A stretch of DNA of 64,000 bases, from NCBI RefSeq assembly GCF_001619985.1, contig NW_017264193.1:67726-131725 (forward strand), in the 5' to 3' direction. Made by a program: the position numbers and the translations under genes. Shown here piece after piece: positions 60,776-64,000 of this stretch. The notes under the pieces were generated by a model. It did not search any database and was not told where the DNA came from. It was given only the letters and a program-made list of their open reading frames with translations. Position 1 is the stretch's first letter. The number at the start of each line of letters is the position of its first letter. This DNA comes from Xylona heveae TC161. Taxonomy: Eukaryota > Ascomycota > Xylonomycetes > Xylonales > Xylonaceae.

Positions 60776-61524
60776 TTTTGCTGTGAAAGAGTGGGCAGAT
60801 TAATCAACTTGAAGGCAGAAACGAGGCCCAGTGAAGGAGCACTCTGCTTTAGGAGGAGCTGATGCCTGTGAAAATGTTTAGAGAAACAGGGAGAGGCTTA
60901 TTCATTTGTGGTCGTGATGTGTATCTGCAACGAGCAGAGGATCCCATGACGGTATAACCATAGCATGCGTAAGCGAGTGAGAAATTAGTCTTTAACAATG
61001 GACATAGAATATTAAGTGCACACGGGAGAATCAGATCAAAGAAATCATAGCATTGGTCTAACGTGGTAAAGGTTGGAAAAAGAGCATCATCATTATCATC
61101 GGCATTCCTGGTCATCTGAACGTGTCAACTCCGAATCTCCAGATGAGTTATCATAAGCACCACCTAGAGAGCAAATGGCACAAGCAGGTCCCAGGCCGAA
61201 CCGATGACCTATCTAACGAAGAAATTGGATAGAAACAAGAGAAGACCCACAGCCGACAGCCGAATGCAGGATAAAAAAGCAGCAGACAAGTATGCAGAAG
61301 ACAACTAGAAATCGAGAGATCCCAGAATTAGAAAACCCCCAGGACTTCCCTACTTTTAGTAAACCCTAAATAAATTCCCCGCAGGCCGGGCGAACCAGCT
61401 CTGCTCACCATCACTTTTCCTCCTGTTAAGAGGACATTCCCGACCAATCTATTCGATGCTTTACCAAGTCAAAGATGATGTCGAGAATACGTGATATACC
61501 AAACGTAAATTATTAGAAGTGAAC
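60776..61524. other. Intergenic region
   Basis: Contains the promoter and leader of the coiled-coil gene and the 3' flank of eIF4A. No further feature is evident. Confidence 0.6.
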
Positions 61525-63058
61525 TTAGATGAGATCTGGGATAGAGTCAGCATTTTGAAGCAGCGCATAACCGCATCAAGATAGGACTTACCAGCAACGT
61601 TCATGGGCATCTCCTCGATCTGGGTGCTGTAAAACTGCTCAATTTCTCTCATCATGCGGACATCGTCAGCAGTGACGAAGTTGATGGCAACACCCTTACG
61701 ACCGAAACGACCACCACGACCGATACGGTGAATGTAGTTCTCACGGTTGGCGGGGAGGTCATAGTTGATGACCAAAGAGACCTGCTGAACGTCGATACCA
61801 CGGGCAAGCAAGTCAGTGGCGATCAGAACACGGGAAGAACCAGAGCGGAACTCCTTCATGATGAGGTCACGCTGAGTCTGGTCCATGTCACCGTGCATGG
61901 CAGAGACGGTGAAGTCCCGGGCGGTGAGCTTGTCGGTGAGCCAGTCAACCTTTCTCCGGGTGTTGCAGAAGATGACAGCCTGGGTGATGGTAACAGTCTC
62001 GTACAGATCGGAGAGAGTGTCAAGCTTCCAGTCCTCCTTCTCGACGGCGATGTAGAACTGCTTGATACCCTCAAGGGTAAGCTCGGCCTTCTTGACCAAG
62101 ATACGGACGGGGTCACGCATGAACTTGGTGGTAACCTCAAGGACGTCCTGGGGCATGGTAGCCGAGAGAAGGACGACCTGGGTGGACTGAGGCAAGAGCT
62201 GGAAGACATCATAGATCTGCTCGGTAAAACCACGCTGTGGAAAAGGTCAGATTTGGGCTCCAATAAGCGAGAAGAAAGGGTTTGCATACAGAAAGCATCT
62301 CGTCGGCCTCGTCGAGGACGAACATCTTCATGGAGTCGGTCTTGAGGACACGACGCTGGATCATGTCGTGGACACGACCAGGGGTACCGACGACGACCTG
62401 AGGGCCGTCCTGAAGGGCCTTCATGTCATCACGGACACTGGTACCACCAATGCAGGCGTGGCACTCAATGTTCATGTAGTCGCCAATGGCAACAACGACC
62501 TTCTGGATCTGCTGGGCAAGCTCACGAGTAGGAGCAAGGATGAGAGCCTGGCAGGCCTTGACGTTGGGGTCGATCTTCTGGAGAACAGAGATGGAGAAAG
62601 TAGCGGTCTTTCCGGTACCGGACTGGGCCTGGGCAATGACATCGTGGCCTGCACGAGTTTTAGTTGGCTAGGAGCGGGGATGAAAAGGACTTGATGCTGG
62701 CTTACCCTTGATGACAGGCATAATAGCACGCTGCTGAATGGCGGAGGGACGCTCGAAACCATAAGCGTAGACACCTTCATGATTCGATTAGCAATGCTCT
62801 TGAAAATGCAATCCGGGCAAAAAGCTTACCGCGCAGAAGCTCAGGCTTCAGGTTCATGTTGTCGAAGGAGTCGACGGTCTCATCGTAGTTGGATTCGATG
62901 GTACCTAAAGAAGTATCCCGTCAGTATCTCGTTCGAATTTTACGTTATCAGTGCAGACATGGGCGAATATCGCCACTTGCACCCAACATTGAGCCATTTT
63001 ATCGATGAAAAGGATTCATACCCTCGGGGAGCTCCTCAAGACCTTTGTCGGTAGCCAT
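61525..63058 (-). CDS. tif1: Translation initiation factor eIF4A (DEAD-box RNA helicase)
   Basis: ATP-dependent RNA helicase of the eIF4F cap-binding complex, which unwinds mRNA leaders for ribosome scanning in the cytosol. Six exons (63022-63058, 62830-62904, 62706-62774, 62290-62648, 61592-62234, 61525-61535) give exactly 397 aa, the usual length. Motifs in order are Q-motif [17 protein letters not shown] (68-75), [16 protein letters not shown] (173-176), SAT (204-206), [10 protein letters not shown] and HRIGRGGR (about 349-356). All are intact. The last exon is only 11 nt and supplies the family ending NVADLI. Several introns crowd the 5' end, as is common in highly expressed fungal genes. 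This is the second clear translation gene in the window. Confidence 0.97.
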
Positions 63059-63727
63059 GATTGCGATGAATGGAAAAAGATCGCAAGGTGTGCCTTTGCG
63101 ATCTAAATGGAACTGCGCGTAAAGCGGTTGAACGGTGTCCTCAGTAGGGCACCGCGACGAGCAAAGTTAAGATTGAACTTAAAAAACTAGATACCAAGAC
63201 TCCCGTTTATGAGAGTCGATCGGATCTAGTGGGTGGTAAATGTATGCTTTGTTCTGGTGTATCAAAGTTGATGAGGAGAAGAGAAGAGGATCGGAAGAGC
63301 GCAAGATGATCTCAAAAATTGTTTCCTACTAGTGCGGGCGAGAAAGAGTATGACACTAAACTGTTTTGGGACATTCGGAACAAGAATCTTTTCAGCAGCC
63401 CCTCACCATTCGCCGTCACTGCTTGAGTGAATTTACGTGATTAAATTCTTCACTAGGACAGATAATATCTAAAATTCAATTACTTTATCACGTCAAGATG
63501 ATACTGTTGTACTGCAAGCTATGAATTTTTGAAGTTGTAGTTATAAATGGAATGTCGGTGGAGAACTTCCTACAAAATTCACTGCCAGGGCTCATATGAT
63601 AGTTGTGTGCTGGTGTTTGCTAAGCGAAGATTTCATGTTTCCCGAGTGGCCAAACGTGGTTTTCACGGATTTACTAGTGTCACAAGTTTCACCGTTGTCA
63701 GAAATCGACTGTTTGGAAGTGAACCAG
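63059..63727. other. Intergenic region between eIF4A and the F-box gene
   Basis: Should contain both promoters, since the two genes are divergent. No repeat or RNA gene is seen. The exact start of the F-box gene may lie inside it. Confidence 0.5.
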
Positions 63728-64000
63728 ATGTCACCGTCGGTGATTTCTCCGGAAATCCAAAACCAGGCCTTAAATGGCAAGATAATCAATCTACCCAGCC
63801 ATATGCGACAGGACTTGATTGATGAGCCTGATGAGTCTGGCGAAAAGCCAGTCACGATACCCCAGCACCCTTTGGGGATTAAACCTGCGGGTAACGCCTA
63901 TGTCGCCCGCTATGATATGAAGACAGCATGTGGCAACTTCTACTCACTCGCAGACGAATTAATCATCCAAATATTGGAAAATTTGGATGCCAAGTCCTTG
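63728..64000 (+). CDS. F-box protein, N-terminal part (runs off the window)
   Basis: The first 91 codons of a gene cut by the window end. The start at 63728 (MSPSVISPEIQNQALNG) is the first ATG of the open frame; the next in-frame ATG is at 63803. Residues about 50-91 include HPLGIKPAGNAYVARY and then an F-box core, SLADELIIQILENLDAKSL, which would bind Skp1 in an SCF ubiquitin ligase. Fungal proteins with this kind of opening can carry a JmjC domain after the F-box. That domain would lie beyond the window, so I cannot confirm it. Confidence 0.65.
   Translation, partial: MSPSVISPEIQNQALNGKIINLPSHMRQDLIDEPDESGEKPVTIPQHPLGIKPAGNAYVARYDMKTACGNFYSLADELIIQILENLDAKSL

Overview
The window looks like nuclear DNA of a filamentous ascomycete, most likely a eurotiomycete of the Aspergillus/Penicillium group. 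This is an inference from three things: many 47-75 nt introns with GT/GC-AG ends, monocistronic genes on both strands with short intergenic gaps, and the gene content (Vps74, Rrp14, mitochondrial complex I subunits, a large SulP sulfate permease, fungal GPCR, Zn2Cys6 factor). I found no rRNA, CRISPR array, prokaryote-type operon or intact transposon.

Layout. 1-2235 has no gene I can support. 2236-4014 (+) is a seven-transmembrane receptor, followed by 2.7 kb without a supported gene. 6735-11270 holds ribosomal protein S13 (+), the Dpy-30/Sdc1 COMPASS subunit (-) and the FAN1 nuclease (+). 11628-17674 is a possible catabolic group: amino-acid permease (-), FAD-dependent amine/amino-acid oxidase (+) and a HAD dehalogenase-like hydrolase (-); the gap between permease and oxidase carries three GATAAG sites. 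19971-21331 (-) is a conserved Pro/Ser/Gln-rich protein of unknown role. 25012-28178 has a glutathione S-transferase (-) divergent from a Zn2Cys6 regulator (+). A 3.6 kb decayed stretch follows, with two coding-like remnants and a tRNA-like SINE candidate.

31807-42949 is a housekeeping block: Vps74 (-), mitochondrial acyl carrier protein (-), the 23 kDa iron-sulfur subunit of complex I (+), Rrp14/SURF6 (-), an uncharacterised fungal protein (+) and a second amino-acid permease (-). 44235-53241 holds vacuolar alpha-mannosidase Ams1 (-), Lcl3-type nuclease (+), an APH-fold phosphotransferase (+) and the Bub2 mitotic GAP (-), which shows an unexplained frame break. 55980-63058 holds a sulfate permease (+), a coiled-coil protein (-) and eIF4A (-). 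The last 270 bases begin an F-box protein that runs off the end.

Exon structures were built by hand. Each spliced frame closes exactly and, where I know the family, reproduces the expected protein (S13 151 aa, eIF4A 397 aa, ACP ending in PDAH). The clearest unexplained signal is a 9-mer, TACTCCGTA/TACGGAGTA, present at least seven times and always outside coding exons, where about 0.5 copies would be expected by chance. I do not see strong evidence for a wholly new multi-gene system.
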